Notes: a model not told the origin generated them from the letters alone. DNA of 64,000 nucleotides from Billgrantia ethanolica (GCF_021404305.1 NZ_JABFTX010000002.1:248001-312000), one strand, 5' to 3'. Counted from the first letter of the stretch, positions 31,302-39,875 are shown. Translations and numbers: made by a program.

Positions 31302-32417
31302 ATGCCTTTTCTGAATGAAATGCTGGATGAAAGCAGCCGCAAGCGGATGGAGCTGGAGCGTCTCGCGGCGGAAAACCAGGGGGCTGCGGTACCGGTGCAA
31401 TCGCTGGATGCCGCGGCAATCGAAAGCCGCTATCGCTTCGACGTAGACGGCATCATGGCTGCCGTCCGCAGCGAGATACTCGGGCAGGATGAGGCCTTGG
31501 CGGCACTCGAGCGTGCCCTGCAGATCGTGCGTGCGGATATTGCCGATCCTCGACGCCCGCTGCATACCGCCTTGTTCCTCGGCCCTACGGGGGTGGGCAA
31601 GACCGAGATGGTACGTGCCCTGGCTCGGGCCCTGCACGGTGACGCCGACGCCTTCTGTCGCATCGACATGAATACCCTGGCGCAGGAGCACTATGCCGCC
31701 GCCCTGACGGGCGCTCCCCCGGGCTATGTCGGCAGCAAGGAGGGTACCACCCTGTTCGACCAGAGCCTAATCGAGGGCACCATTGGCAAGCCCGGCATCG
31801 TGCTCTTCGATGAGCTTGAAAAAGCCTCTGACGAAGTGGTCCAGACCCTGCTCAATGTATTCGACAATGGGCGCCTAACGGTCGCTTCGGGAGAACGCAC
31901 CTACAGCTTCCGCAACTCGCTTGTGTTCATGACCAGCAACCTGGGTGCCAAGCGTATCCAGGCGCATGAGCGGGCCAAGATCCGGTGGCCTAGACGACTG
32001 CTACCACCATCGCCGCAACGCGACAGGAAGGTACTCACGAAGCTTGCAGAGCACGCATTGCTGCGCCGCTTTACACCTGAGTTCGTCAACCGAATCGACA
32101 CCATCACCGTATTCAACTGGCTGGACAACGACATCCTGGATTCGCTGATCGACATGGAGATTAAACGGGCAAACCGCCGCCTGGCGAAGCACGGGGTTAC
32201 TCTCTATCTGGACCATACCGTCAAGCAGTATATCGGCCGCATCGGCTTCGACAGGAAGTTTGGTGCACGCTCGCTGCGTCGTGCGATACGCCAGCACGTG
32301 GAGGCGCCGCTCGCCGTCTTCCTGCTGAACGATCTGCAGCGTAGTAATACGCCACAGCTGGTGGAAGCATATATAGAGACGGGCATGGTGAAATTCAGAC
32401 ATGGGGCATCTGGGTAA
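31302..32417 (+). CDS. amiB: AmiB, Clp/HSP100-type ATPase of the amidase operon
   Basis: A 371-residue AAA+ ATPase like the second gene of the Pseudomonas amiEBCRS operon. Walker A is GPTGVGKT (residues 94-101), and Walker B is GIVLFDELEKA (Asp170, Glu171). FMTSNLGAKRI is the sensor-1 area, and FRPE-like FTPEFVNRIDTI and GARSLRRAIRQHVEAPLA (sensor 2) match ClpB/ClpX relatives. In Pseudomonas it was proposed to act with the amide channel AmiS, but no AmiS is present here. Role as chaperone or transport partner is unproven. It has GGGGAGCG upstream of the ATG. It is the last gene of the amide locus. Confidence 0.9.
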   Translation: MPFLNEMLDESSRKRMELERLAAENQGAAVPVQSLDAAAIESRYRFDVDGIMAAVRSEILGQDEALAALERALQIVRADIADPRRPLHTALFLGPTGVGKTEMVRALARALHGDADAFCRIDMNTLAQEHYAAALTGAPPGYVGSKEGTTLFDQSLIEGTIGKPGIVLFDELEKASDEVVQTLLNVFDNGRLTVASGERTYSFRNSLVFMTSNLGAKRIQAHERAKIRWPRRLLPPSPQRDRKVLTKLAEHALLRRFTPEFVNRIDTITVFNWLDNDILDSLIDMEIKRANRRLAKHGVTLYLDHTVKQYIGRIGFDRKFGARSLRRAIRQHVEAPLAVFLLNDLQRSNTPQLVEAYIETGMVKFRHGASG

Positions 32418-32422
32418 GACGC

Positions 32423-33235
32423 TCAACCAGCTTCGCTGCAGCGACAGATGTGGAACTCCCCCGTACCGATATAGGCCGAGGGCAGGGCATCGAACATGTC
32501 GCGGGCCGTGCGCACCAGATGCGGCTGATCGTAGAAGCCCGCTTCCGCGGCCAGGGTGGAGAGGGTCATTCCCGGCTGCCAGCGGGCCATGGCGCGGGTG
32601 ATCTTCAGGTACAGCAGGAAGCGCCGCAGCGTCACCCCCGTTTGCTCGCGGAACAGGTGCGTGAGTCGCGAGGTGGAGATTCCGGCGCGCTCGGCCAACG
32701 CCGCAGCATCCAGCCTTTCCGGCAGGGCCTCACGCAGGTAGTGGCAGATGGCCGCGATGCGCGGATCCAGCGGCAGCGGCGGCCCGTCGGTAGCGGCCAG
32801 GAAGCGCGCCAGCTTGGCCGAGAGGGTATGGCAATCGTCGCTCTGGGCCAGCGCTCGGGCCTGTTCCTCGGCCAACGCCAGCTCCATGCTGGCTCGTCCT
32901 GCCAGGCTGCCTGCCAAGCGGCGCCAGGCATCGCTGTCTGGATCGAGCTGGGCCACCAGCATGGTGGTCTGCCCAGGGTTCAGGGCCTGGGCTACGTCCG
33001 GTGCCACCACCGCCGCCCGGGTTTGGCGGCGCGTCTCTTCCACGTCCAGCTCGAACGTGCCATCCAGCCCCAGCAGCAACGACGCACTGACGTGGCGGTG
33101 TGCCCGGTTGGCCGGCAGACGGCCGAGCAGCATCCAGCGGTCGTTCCACAGGTAGAGGGTGCCGCGCAGGGGCGAGATATCCGTCACAGGCGATCCATGG
33201 CTATCGATCCATAACGCCGAGGATACGCCATTCAA
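32423..33235 (-). CDS. AraC-family transcriptional regulator
   Basis: A protein of up to 270 residues with an AraC/XylS DNA-binding domain at the C-terminus: LDAAALAERAGISTSRLTHL, FREQTGVTLRRFLLYLKI, GMTLSTLAAEAGFYDQPHL. The N-terminal part (RAHRHVSASLLLGLDGTFEL) resembles a cupin-type effector domain. The start is unclear. The open frame begins with TTG at 33235 with no Shine-Dalgarno, and a shorter form from an internal GTG is possible. It is convergent with amiB, five bases away. Target unknown; the upstream DUF962 gene is a candidate. Confidence 0.85.
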   Translation of the reverse strand: MNGVSSALWIDSHGSPVTDISPLRGTLYLWNDRWMLLGRLPANRAHRHVSASLLLGLDGTFELDVEETRRQTRAAVVAPDVAQALNPGQTTMLVAQLDPDSDAWRRLAGSLAGRASMELALAEEQARALAQSDDCHTLSAKLARFLAATDGPPLPLDPRIAAICHYLREALPERLDAAALAERAGISTSRLTHLFREQTGVTLRRFLLYLKITRAMARWQPGMTLSTLAAEAGFYDQPHLVRTARDMFDALPSAYIGTGEFHICRCSEAG

Positions 33236-33259
33236 GAAGCGGGCGCCGGTACGGCAGGC

Positions 33260-33793
33260 TCAATGCCCGGCCGGGCGCGGCACGCGCAGCCCCAGCTTGT
33301 GCGCCACTTCGAAGGTGACGAAGATCGGGCCGATCAGCAGAAAGACCACATCTTCAATGAACGATGGTTTCTTGCCTTCCACCTTATGCCCCCATACCTG
33401 TAGCGCCCATGCCGCCACCCAGACGATCAACGAAATCCAGAGCAGCGACCACCCCGCGTTGAGGATGGCGAGGATGCCCAGCACGGAAAGGGCAAACCAG
33501 GCGAGCATCATCAAGAAGACACCCAAGGAGAGGCGCAGGTAAACCAGGCTGGCCAGCACGCCCACCAGGGTGGCGCCATTGACCCACTCGGCCGCACCGC
33601 CTTCCAGGCCCAGCCAGCGGCCAAGCGGCACCAGCCACAGCAGTCCCAGAGTGGAAAACAGAATGGCCGGCACACAGACGATGTGTACCCACTGGTTCAC
33701 CGGATGGCGATGGCTCTCGCCGTAGTCGTCAAGGAATTGCTGCAGGCTACGCATGGTCATGCCCTCGTTGTTCTTGGCGGGGGTCATGCTCAT
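33260..33793 (-). CDS. DUF962 (Mpo1-like) membrane protein
   Basis: A 177-residue protein of the Mpo1/YGL010w family (DUF962). Yeast Mpo1 is a dioxygenase in 2-hydroxy fatty acid breakdown. Conserved histidines appear in ESHRHPVNQWVHIVCVPAILF and in WGHKVEGKKPSFIEDVVFLLIGP. It has four hydrophobic segments. Several in-frame ATGs exist; 33760 or 33754, preceded by GAGG, may be the real start instead of 33793. It is followed by the AraC-type gene on the same strand. Confidence 0.85.
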   Translation of the reverse strand: MSMTPAKNNEGMTMRSLQQFLDDYGESHRHPVNQWVHIVCVPAILFSTLGLLWLVPLGRWLGLEGGAAEWVNGATLVGVLASLVYLRLSLGVFLMMLAWFALSVLGILAILNAGWSLLWISLIVWVAAWALQVWGHKVEGKKPSFIEDVVFLLIGPIFVTFEVAHKLGLRVPRPAGH

Positions 33794-33880
33794 GCTAGGC
33801 TCACCAGAGGGCGCTGCCTTGTATGTAACTGCTACCGGTGCAGGGCGAGACGCTTCTTCGACTAGCCATCCGACGAGCCA

Positions 33881-35065
33881 TTATCCCTGAGCGTGCGAAT
33901 CGACGCCTACTCGCTCCCACAACAGCCACGCACCCAGCCCGGCGACGGCTAGCCCCAGGGCGGCGAAGAGCAGGAAGGTGGTGCCATGGCCTTCGGCTCC
34001 GACCAGCCAGCCGGCCAGTGGTGAGCCGGTGACCTGACCGACCGAGGTAGCAAGCAGCGGCAGCACCGGGCCGAAGGCGGGCGCATCCTCCATGATCTCG
34101 ATCCCCCTGACCAGATAAAACCCGGTTAGAGTCATGTACCCGGCGCCGAACAGGGCTGCAGACGCCAGGGCGAGAGGGAAATGGCCGGGGGCCAGGGCCA
34201 GCAGAACCAGACTGGCGGAGAGCACCACCAGGCCAGCGGCATGGCTGAACACCGAACCGAAGCGCGTGATGAGATCGCCAGCGCTGCCCCCTGTCAGCCC
34301 GCCGAGGCCGACTGCCAGCCACATCCAGGCGGTCTGGCTCGATCCCAAGCCACCCGCGGCGATTACCGCATCAGGAGCAAATACCCAGTAAGCCGCGCTC
34401 GCGCATCCCATGCCGGCGGCCAGGCCGCTCAGCCGGGCCATGGCGTGCCACTGTTCACGGCTCACCGGCAGGGACGCGAGGGATGGCAATGATGGCAGGG
34501 CGGAGCGATCGTCACGGGGCAGGAACAGGTAGGCAGCCAGTGCGCCCAGGGCCGCCAAGGCGGCGAAGCCGATATAAGCGCTGCGCCAGGCCTCCGCCCA
34601 GATCAGCACCGCGGGCATGGCTAGCGCGATGCCCACGCTGGTGCCCGCGTTGATGGTGGCGTTGACCCGCCCACGCAGCCTGGGTGGCACGACCCGAGAC
34701 ACCGCTTCCGCCATCGCCGGTGAGGAAAGGCCGGTACTGATACCGCAGATCAGCACGCCGACGGCCAGCAGCAGCGAGGAGGGTGCCAGGGCAATCGTCA
34801 TCAGCCCGACCCCGGCCAAGGCGGCCGCCGCAACGCCGGCACGGCGGACCCCGAGGCGCTGTGTCACCCAAGGCGCAGCGAGGATGGCGAAGACGAAGCT
34901 CAGGAATGGCAGAGCGCCTATCACACCCGCCATGGTCGAAGAGATCGTCAACTCGTCGCGCATCGCAGGTAGAAACAGCCCGAATACGAAACGGGCCAGC
35001 CCGTAGGTGATGGCGATGATCCCGCTGCCGAGGGCCGCCATGCCGAGAGCGGAGAGAGGCCTCAT
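33881..35065 (-). CDS. MFS transporter
   Basis: A 394-residue major facilitator superfamily protein with about twelve hydrophobic segments. It has the cytoplasmic loop 2-3 motif (APWVTQRLGVRRAG) and a relative of the GTSVGIALAMP helix-4/5 motif. It resembles small efflux or uptake carriers of the YbfB/AraJ kind. Its start overlaps the stop of the TetR-type gene (ATGA at 35062-35065), so regulator and carrier are translated together, a common efflux arrangement. Substrate unknown. Confidence 0.88.
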   Translation of the reverse strand: MRPLSALGMAALGSGIIAITYGLARFVFGLFLPAMRDELTISSTMAGVIGALPFLSFVFAILAAPWVTQRLGVRRAGVAAAALAGVGLMTIALAPSSLLLAVGVLICGISTGLSSPAMAEAVSRVVPPRLRGRVNATINAGTSVGIALAMPAVLIWAEAWRSAYIGFAALAALGALAAYLFLPRDDRSALPSLPSLASLPVSREQWHAMARLSGLAAGMGCASAAYWVFAPDAVIAAGGLGSSQTAWMWLAVGLGGLTGGSAGDLITRFGSVFSHAAGLVVLSASLVLLALAPGHFPLALASAALFGAGYMTLTGFYLVRGIEIMEDAPAFGPVLPLLATSVGQVTGSPLAGWLVGAEGHGTTFLLFAALGLAVAGLGAWLLWERVGVDSHAQG

Positions 35066-35628
35066 GATCTCTCGCTCCGGGCTGCGGTGAGCAGGGCATC
35101 GGCCACCGCCAGAGTGTCAGCCAGAGCCGGCTGCATGCCCAAAAGCACCACCGCCGTATTGCTGCCCTCCAGCACCATGAAGAGGCGTCGTGCCAGCTCG
35201 GCGTGATGATCCAGACCATCGCGTGCCACAGCGGCTTCGATGCGTGCCAGCAGGTCACGCTTGGCGGAGATCGCCAGCGCATGAACCTCGGCGCTGTGCT
35301 CGGCAAACTCACCCATCGCCTTGACCATGATGCAGCCCTGCTGGCTGCTGTGCTCAAGCCAGCGGCCATGGGCCTCGACCAGAGCTCGTGTCGCTTGGCC
35401 GGGAGGGGCGGTGGCGGTGGCCGCATCCAGGCTGGCGACGAAGCGCTCATGGCGCGTCTGCAGCACCGCCGTGACCAGCGCCTCCTTGGAGGCGAAGTGG
35501 TTGTAGAGCGTCATGCGTACCACCCCGGCTGCCGCCACGATGCGGTCGATGCCGGTGGCATGAAAGCCCTGCTCATAGAACAGACGCTCGGCCGTGGCGA
35601 GCAGATGGTCACGCTTGGAGGCGGGCAT
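35062..35628 (-). CDS. TetR-family repressor
   Basis: A 188-residue TetR/AcrR regulator. The N-terminal helix-turn-helix (ATAERLFYEQGFHATGIDRI, VVRMTLYNHFASKEALV) is typical; the C-terminal ligand domain is variable. The ATG at 35628 is chosen because AGGAG lies 10 bases before it; an in-frame start at 35658 is possible. It is coupled to the MFS gene and followed upstream by a short palindrome that could be its operator. It presumably represses this operon until a ligand binds. Confidence 0.9.
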   Translation of the reverse strand: MPASKRDHLLATAERLFYEQGFHATGIDRIVAAAGVVRMTLYNHFASKEALVTAVLQTRHERFVASLDAATATAPPGQATRALVEAHGRWLEHSSQQGCIMVKAMGEFAEHSAEVHALAISAKRDLLARIEAAVARDGLDHHAELARRLFMVLEGSNTAVVLLGMQPALADTLAVADALLTAARSERS

Positions 35629-35671
35629 TCGATGGCGCTCCTGTATTTCAATCAACATAGACCAGGTTTGT

Positions 35672-35685
35672 ATAGACCGATCTAT
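35672..35685 (-). promoter_or_regulatory. Candidate TetR operator
   Basis: ATAGA (35672-35676) and TCTAT (35681-35685) form an inverted repeat with a CCGA centre. A further ATAGACC lies 15 bases away toward the gene. It is 44 bases before the tetR-type start, within the probable promoter. Confidence 0.55.
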
Positions 35686-35740
35686 CTAAATGTTGGCCAT
35701 ATCTAAAACCACAGGAGCGGGGAGTGTCAAACGCTAAGAA

Positions 35741-35773
35741 GAAGGGCCGCTTTCCTTGGAAAAGCGGCCCTTC
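35741..35773 (-). terminator. Intrinsic terminator of the 35.8 kb gene
   Basis: GAAGGGCCGCTTT (35741-35753) pairs with AAAGCGGCCCTTC (35761-35773), 13 perfect pairs. On the minus strand it is followed by a T-rich tail (TTCTT). It ends the small gene upstream. Confidence 0.85.
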
Positions 35774-35845
35774 ACGTCAAGACTTGCTTATCAAGCAGTC
35801 GGTGATACTTGTCCGACCTGCTGGTAAATCTCTTGATGTCGGTCC

Positions 35846-36181
35846 CTAGGCAGCCCCCGACTCCCGGAAGTGATGCCAGGCATGGTGATAGAGTACGCCG
35901 GCATAGCCGTTGCGCTGGATGATCTTGAGAATCTTGGCGGGATTTTCGTCATCCAGGGCCTTGTGCAGTTTCGCCTGCTGCTCTTCGTCCAGGGCCTCAT
36001 ACCAGTGGTAGGGCTTACCCTGGGCATTGCTATCCTCGGCCTTGCGCATCAGGTCCATTTCGATGCGCCCGCCGTGTCGATACAGGATATCGTAGCCCTC
36101 CTGCAGTTGGGACGCCGGCACGTCGCACGGCTTTTCGAGACCTTCCAGCACGTTGTAGTAGTAGTAGCTAAGCGGTTGCAT
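35846..36181 (-). CDS. Hypothetical small protein
   Basis: A 111-residue protein I do not recognise. It begins MQPLSYYYYNVLEGLEKPCD, with four tyrosines in a row, followed by a charged helical region (EEQQAKLHKALDDENPAKIL) and an aromatic end (GVLYHHAWHHFRESG). There is no signal peptide or membrane segment. GGAGGAG precedes the ATG at good spacing, and a strong terminator follows, so it is probably a real single-gene unit. Function unknown. Confidence 0.7.
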   Translation of the reverse strand: MQPLSYYYYNVLEGLEKPCDVPASQLQEGYDILYRHGGRIEMDLMRKAEDSNAQGKPYHWYEALDEEQQAKLHKALDDENPAKILKIIQRNGYAGVLYHHAWHHFRESGAA

Positions 36182-36498
36182 GTGGCTCCTCCAGCGGTAT
36201 GCCGTTGCTTGTTTCTACCAACCTGCTTTCCTCTCTCCATCCTGCCTGAGGCAAGGCGGTGGGCTCAATGGAAAAAATGTACGCTATCCGCGCGCACCCG
36301 ACCGACTGTGGCGAAGCCACGCGGAGCGAGGCTCATTCACTCCATATATCCTCGCTTCTGGCTTCTGGCTTCTGGCTTCTGGCTTCTGGCTTCTGGCTTC
36401 TGGCTTCTGGACACTGACCAAGCGCTACCTGGACCCGCACCCGCTAAACTGAGGCAACCAGGGGGCTTCGTCAGAGTGGGTGGAGCAGGGGGGCGGCG
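36182..36498. other. Intergenic region with microsatellite
   Basis: 317 bases between divergent genes. Its main content is the eight-unit heptamer repeat at 36355-36410. No other structure was noticed. Minus-strand reading through the repeat gives a repetitive peptide with no gene-like features. Confidence 0.6.
36355..36410. repeat. Microsatellite: 8 perfect CTTCTGG heptamers
   Basis: Eight identical 7-base units in tandem, 56 bases in total, ending 88 bases before the nitroreductase-family gene. Such arrays change length by polymerase slippage. Located in the divergent upstream region of two genes, it could alter promoter spacing. Confidence 0.97.
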
Positions 36499-37518
36499 AT
36501 GAACTACGAACAGGTAGTGGCGAGTCTGTGGCGCCATGGCGATGGGCAAGTGACCGATCATGCCGCTCGGCTGAACGAACTCATTCGCTATGCCACCCTG
36601 GCACCTTCTGGGCACAACACCCAGTGCTGGCGCTTTAGAGTCGCGGACGAAGCCATCACGATCCTGCCGGATCTCACCCGGCGCACCCCGGTCGTCGATC
36701 CGGACGACCACCATCTCTACGTTTCGCTGGGATGCGCTGCCGAGAACCTGAGCCTGGCGGCGCGGGCGCTCGGCATGCAGGGCGAGGTCACGTTTCATGC
36801 CGAAGAGGAGGGGGAAGTCCGCGTGACGCTGGCACCCTGCCAGGCGGAGCGCTCCCCGCTGTTCGAGGCCATCCCGGCACGCCAGTGCACCCGCTCCGAC
36901 TACGATGGCGTGCCGGTTACCGACCAGGAGCTCTACCTGCTCCAGGGGGCCGGAACCGGAGATGGGGTCTCCATCAGCCTGCTGACCGAGCGACCGGCGA
37001 TAGAGCAGGTGCTGGGGTTCGTGCTTCTGGCCAACAGCTTGCAGATTCGTAGCCGCCCCTTCCGGCAGGAGCTCGAGGCCTGGATCCGCTTTGGCGAACG
37101 CGAGGCCCTCGAGGCCGGGGATGGGCTCTTTGCGCGGGCCATGGGAAGTCCGGCCACGCCTCGGTGGCTGGGCCGGTGGCTGTTTCGCGCGCTGCTACGC
37201 CAAGGCACCGAGAATACCAAACTCACCCGGCAAATCCGCAGCTCCGCCGGTATTGCCGTGTTCATCTCGGAAGTCGACGACAAGGCGCACTGGGTGGAAG
37301 CCGGGCGCTGCTATCAGCGTTTCGCCTTGCAGGCGACGGCACTCGGCATCTGCAACGCCTTCATCAACCAGCCGGTCGAGGAGACGAGCGTGCGTCCGGC
37401 GTTCGCCGAGGCCTTGGGTATCGTCGTCGGGCGCCCCGACCTGGTAGTTCGGTTCGGCCGGGGCAAGGCAATGCCCCGCTCGCTGCGCAGGCCGGTGGAA
37501 GCGGTCCTTGTCCCATGA
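36499..37518 (+). CDS. Acg-like nitroreductase-family protein
   Basis: A 339-residue protein with two nitroreductase-like halves, as in the Acg (Rv2032) family of FMN-binding proteins. The first half has RLNELIRYATLAPSGHNTQCWRF, and the second has GIAVFISEVDDKAHWVEAGR with YQRFALQATALGICNAF. Acg of mycobacteria sequesters flavin rather than reducing nitro groups; whether this protein is an enzyme is unknown. Its upstream region contains the heptamer array. A 9-bp hairpin lies downstream. Confidence 0.8.
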   Translation: MNYEQVVASLWRHGDGQVTDHAARLNELIRYATLAPSGHNTQCWRFRVADEAITILPDLTRRTPVVDPDDHHLYVSLGCAAENLSLAARALGMQGEVTFHAEEEGEVRVTLAPCQAERSPLFEAIPARQCTRSDYDGVPVTDQELYLLQGAGTGDGVSISLLTERPAIEQVLGFVLLANSLQIRSRPFRQELEAWIRFGEREALEAGDGLFARAMGSPATPRWLGRWLFRALLRQGTENTKLTRQIRSSAGIAVFISEVDDKAHWVEAGRCYQRFALQATALGICNAFINQPVEETSVRPAFAEALGIVVGRPDLVVRFGRGKAMPRSLRRPVEAVLVP

Positions 37519-37546
37519 CCTGCAATCAGATCTCTTCTTGACCTGT

Positions 37547-37573
37547 GAGCCGAATCGCTCGTCTATTCGGCTC
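37547..37573 (+). other. Hairpin in the trxC leader
   Basis: GAGCCGAAT (37547-37555) pairs with ATTCGGCTC (37565-37573). The same right arm recurs at 37599-37607, so the left arm could choose between two partners. There is no T-tract. It may end the nitroreductase message or affect trxC expression. Confidence 0.5.
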
Positions 37574-37699
37574 GCCGGGTGAGCGAAATAAGTCCGCCAT
37601 TCGGCTCTCCAGGGCATGCCGGCAGGAATGTGCTTGGCTTTACTTCCAGCCCGGATGCCTCCATCTCCTCGTCAATCCCACTTATCCCGGAGCCCAGCC

Positions 37700-38134
37700 A
37701 TGTCCGATTCCCTGCATCTGGCCTGTCCCCACTGCCTGGCCATCAACCGCGTGGCCACGGCGCGCCTGGCCGCCTCGCGCTGCGGCAAGTGCAAGCAGCC
37801 AATGTTCACCAGGGCGCCGCTGGAGCTCACCAGCGCCAACTACGCGGCGCTGATTGAGCGCAGCGAGCTGCCGGTGGTAGTGGACTTCTGGGCCGGCTGG
37901 TGCGGCCCGTGCAAGATGATGGCGCCGGTCTTCGCCCAGAGCGCTGCCGAACTGGAGCCGCGCATCCGCTTCGCCAAGCTCGACACCGAGGCGGAGCCGG
38001 GCTTGGCCGGGCGCTTCGGCATTCGCAGCATTCCCACGTTGATCGTGTTCAAGCAGGGACGTGAAATCGTCCGCCAGGCCGGGCTGATGCAGGGCTCACA
38101 GCTCAAGCGCTGGCTCGAACCTTTCCTGGTCTGA
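37700..38134 (+). CDS. trxC: Thioredoxin 2 (TrxC)
   Basis: A 144-residue thioredoxin with an N-terminal zinc ribbon. CPHC at residues 9-12 and CGKC at 28-31 supply four zinc-binding cysteines. The thioredoxin domain has the active site FWAGWCGPCKMM and the cis-proline loop SIPTLIVFKQG. TrxC reduces disulfides in the cytoplasm and is often induced by oxidative stress. Length matches E. coli TrxC (139). The ATG at 37700 is preceded by CGGAG; earlier in-frame starts only add unrelated sequence. Confidence 0.95.
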   Translation: MSDSLHLACPHCLAINRVATARLAASRCGKCKQPMFTRAPLELTSANYAALIERSELPVVVDFWAGWCGPCKMMAPVFAQSAAELEPRIRFAKLDTEAEPGLAGRFGIRSIPTLIVFKQGREIVRQAGLMQGSQLKRWLEPFLV

Positions 38135-38146
38135 AGCTCCATAAGG

Positions 38147-38803
38147 TCAGCGATCCAGCAGCCCCTCGGCGAGCGCCTCGCCAAGCCGGTCCACGGCGGC
38201 GGCCAGCTTCTCGTCGATGACGTGCAGGTACTCAGTCCAGTCATCCACGTGGTGCAGCTCCGCCTTGCCGTCCGAGATGCCGCGCAACACGATCAGCGGC
38301 ACGTTGAAGCGGGTGCAGGCGCGCAGGCAGGCGTAGCTCTCCATGTCCACCATATCCGCAGCGATGGCGGCATAGGCTTCGCCCGAGACGATATTGGCCC
38401 CGGTGGAGAGCGTGGCTTCACGAATGCCGGGAATGCGCAGCGGCAGGGAAACGATCGCCGGCAGGTCGAGGAAGGGCGTGGTGCCCCTCTCGAAGCCCAG
38501 CGGCGAGGCGTCCATGTCGCGGTAGGCGACGGAGGTCGCCTGATAGATCTCGGTTTGCTCCAGCACCCGGCTGCCCGCCGAGCCCAGCGACACCACCAGG
38601 TCCGGCAGGCGCCCCTGCTGAGCTAGAGCGGCCAGGGCCGCGGTAAGCTCAACCGCCGCCTCCACCGGGCCGACGCCGGTCATGAACGGCGCGAAACGCT
38701 GCTTGAGATGCGGGCCGTATTCGGCCTCAGCGGCCATCGCGAAGAGCACCTGGCGGCCGCCAAGCGTCGTCAGCGTTGGCGGCGTGTGCCGGGTCGCGCT
38801 CAT
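38147..38803 (-). CDS. mtnN: MTA/SAH nucleosidase-like protein
   Basis: A 218-residue nucleoside phosphorylase superfamily protein resembling 5-methylthioadenosine/S-adenosylhomocysteine nucleosidase. Catalytic landmarks: AMAAEAEYG (Glu near residue 26), VVSLGSAGSR, VDMESYA (substrate Glu) and LRGISDGKAE (general acid Asp). It would release adenine in methionine salvage. GAGGA precedes the ATG. It converges on trxC and lies downstream of the ABM gene. Confidence 0.85.
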   Translation of the reverse strand: MSATRHTPPTLTTLGGRQVLFAMAAEAEYGPHLKQRFAPFMTGVGPVEAAVELTAALAALAQQGRLPDLVVSLGSAGSRVLEQTEIYQATSVAYRDMDASPLGFERGTTPFLDLPAIVSLPLRIPGIREATLSTGANIVSGEAYAAIAADMVDMESYACLRACTRFNVPLIVLRGISDGKAELHHVDDWTEYLHVIDEKLAAAVDRLGEALAEGLLDR

Positions 38804-38830
38804 ACGTCGATCCTCATTCGTTTCATGGCC

Positions 38831-39163
38831 TCAGGCATCGCTATCGTTGCCGACCGTCTGAATGACCTCGAACCCTTCGAAGTTCGGCGGACCCAGGTAG
38901 AGCCCCTCGCGCTTGCTCTGGCCGGCGTTGGCGTGGGCCTTGCGGAACGCCTCGGAGTGCGTCCAGGCCTCGAAGTCCTCCCGCGAGCGCCAGATGGTGT
39001 GTGAAGCGTAGAGCACGTGGTCCTCCTTCTCGGGGCCGCGCAGCATATGGAACTCGACGAAGCCGGGCAGGCCCTGCAGGTGGGTCTCCCGCTCCAGCCA
39101 GATCTGCTCGAACTCCTTTACTCGCTCGGGGTTGACCCGAAAACGGTTCATGGCGATGAACAC
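38831..39163 (-). CDS. ABM-domain monooxygenase (IsdG-like)
   Basis: A 110-residue antibiotic-biosynthesis-monooxygenase fold protein. The start FIAMNRFRVNPERVKEFEQ, followed by LPGFVEFHMLRG and HTIWRSREDFEAWTHSEAF, matches heme-degrading relatives (IsdG/HmoB type), including an Asn near position 6. Related family members have other substrates. The start is GTG at 39163, with AAGGAG eight bases before it. A few dozen bases separate it from the nucleosidase gene on the same strand. Confidence 0.82.
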   Translation of the reverse strand: MFIAMNRFRVNPERVKEFEQIWLERETHLQGLPGFVEFHMLRGPEKEDHVLYASHTIWRSREDFEAWTHSEAFRKAHANAGQSKREGLYLGPPNFEGFEVIQTVGNDSDA

Positions 39164-39382
39164 GATAACGCTCCTTGTGGTTCAGGCGGCTGATGGTCAC
39201 CGAACTACGATGACACCGACGCCGATAGGGGGCAAGCGTAGGGATGAACCTGCGACCATCGGCCGACTCTGCGCTGACCCTGTGCTGATCTGAGCTTGTG
39301 CCGACCTTGTGCCGACCTTGTGAAAGTGGCGCGGGATAGCGAAACGGGTATGGTAAGCGAAAGCCACCGGGAGAAGAGGCCG

Positions 39383-39787
39383 ATGCACAAGGGAAGCTGC
39401 CTATGCGGCAAGGTCGATTACGAGTACCGCGGCGAGATCGATGAAGTCTCCATGTGCCACTGCAAGCAGTGCCAGAAGGCCCAGGGCTCGGCCTTCGTTG
39501 CCGTGGCGCCCATCCGTTCCGCCGAGTTTCGCATCACCCGAGGCGCGGAGTATCTCAAGGAGTATCGCGCCACGCCCGGCAAGGTGCGGGTGTTCTGCAG
39601 CGAGTGCGGTAGCCCGCTCTACAGCGCCCGCGACGACCTGCCCGAGGCCAAGCGGCTGCGCCTCGGCACCCTGGATACCCCGGTATCGCCCAGCAAACTC
39701 TACCACGCCTGGGTTTCGTCCAAGGCCGAGTGGTTCGAGCTTGCCGACGAGCTGCCCAGGTTCCCGCAAGCTGCGTTGAAGCGCTGA
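39383..39787 (+). CDS. GFA-family zinc protein
   Basis: A 134-residue protein of the glutathione-dependent formaldehyde-activating (GFA/CENP-V) family. Zinc-binding cysteines are visible in GSCLCGKVDYEY, MCHCKQCQKAQGSAF and FCSECGSPLYS. Members bind zinc, and some act on glutathione adducts; the role here is unknown. GGGAGAAGAGG precedes the ATG. Short direct repeats of TTGTGCCGACC occur just upstream (about 39295-39320). Confidence 0.9.
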   Translation: MHKGSCLCGKVDYEYRGEIDEVSMCHCKQCQKAQGSAFVAVAPIRSAEFRITRGAEYLKEYRATPGKVRVFCSECGSPLYSARDDLPEAKRLRLGTLDTPVSPSKLYHAWVSSKAEWFELADELPRFPQAALKR

Positions 39788-39875
39788 CTCTCACCGATAG
39801 CCTGGCGTCGTCTGTTGGGTTGCCCCGGGTTATTGGCTACGCTCAGAGGACTTCGCCAACATCGAGAACAACGAC

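Noticed and set aside
36355..36410. CRISPR-like array
   Set aside because: Units are 7 bases in direct contact with no spacers.
36337..36798. Minus-strand frame encoding a repetitive SQKPEAR-type peptide
   Set aside because: It is the translation of the heptamer microsatellite and overlaps the nitroreductase-family gene; not a real protein.
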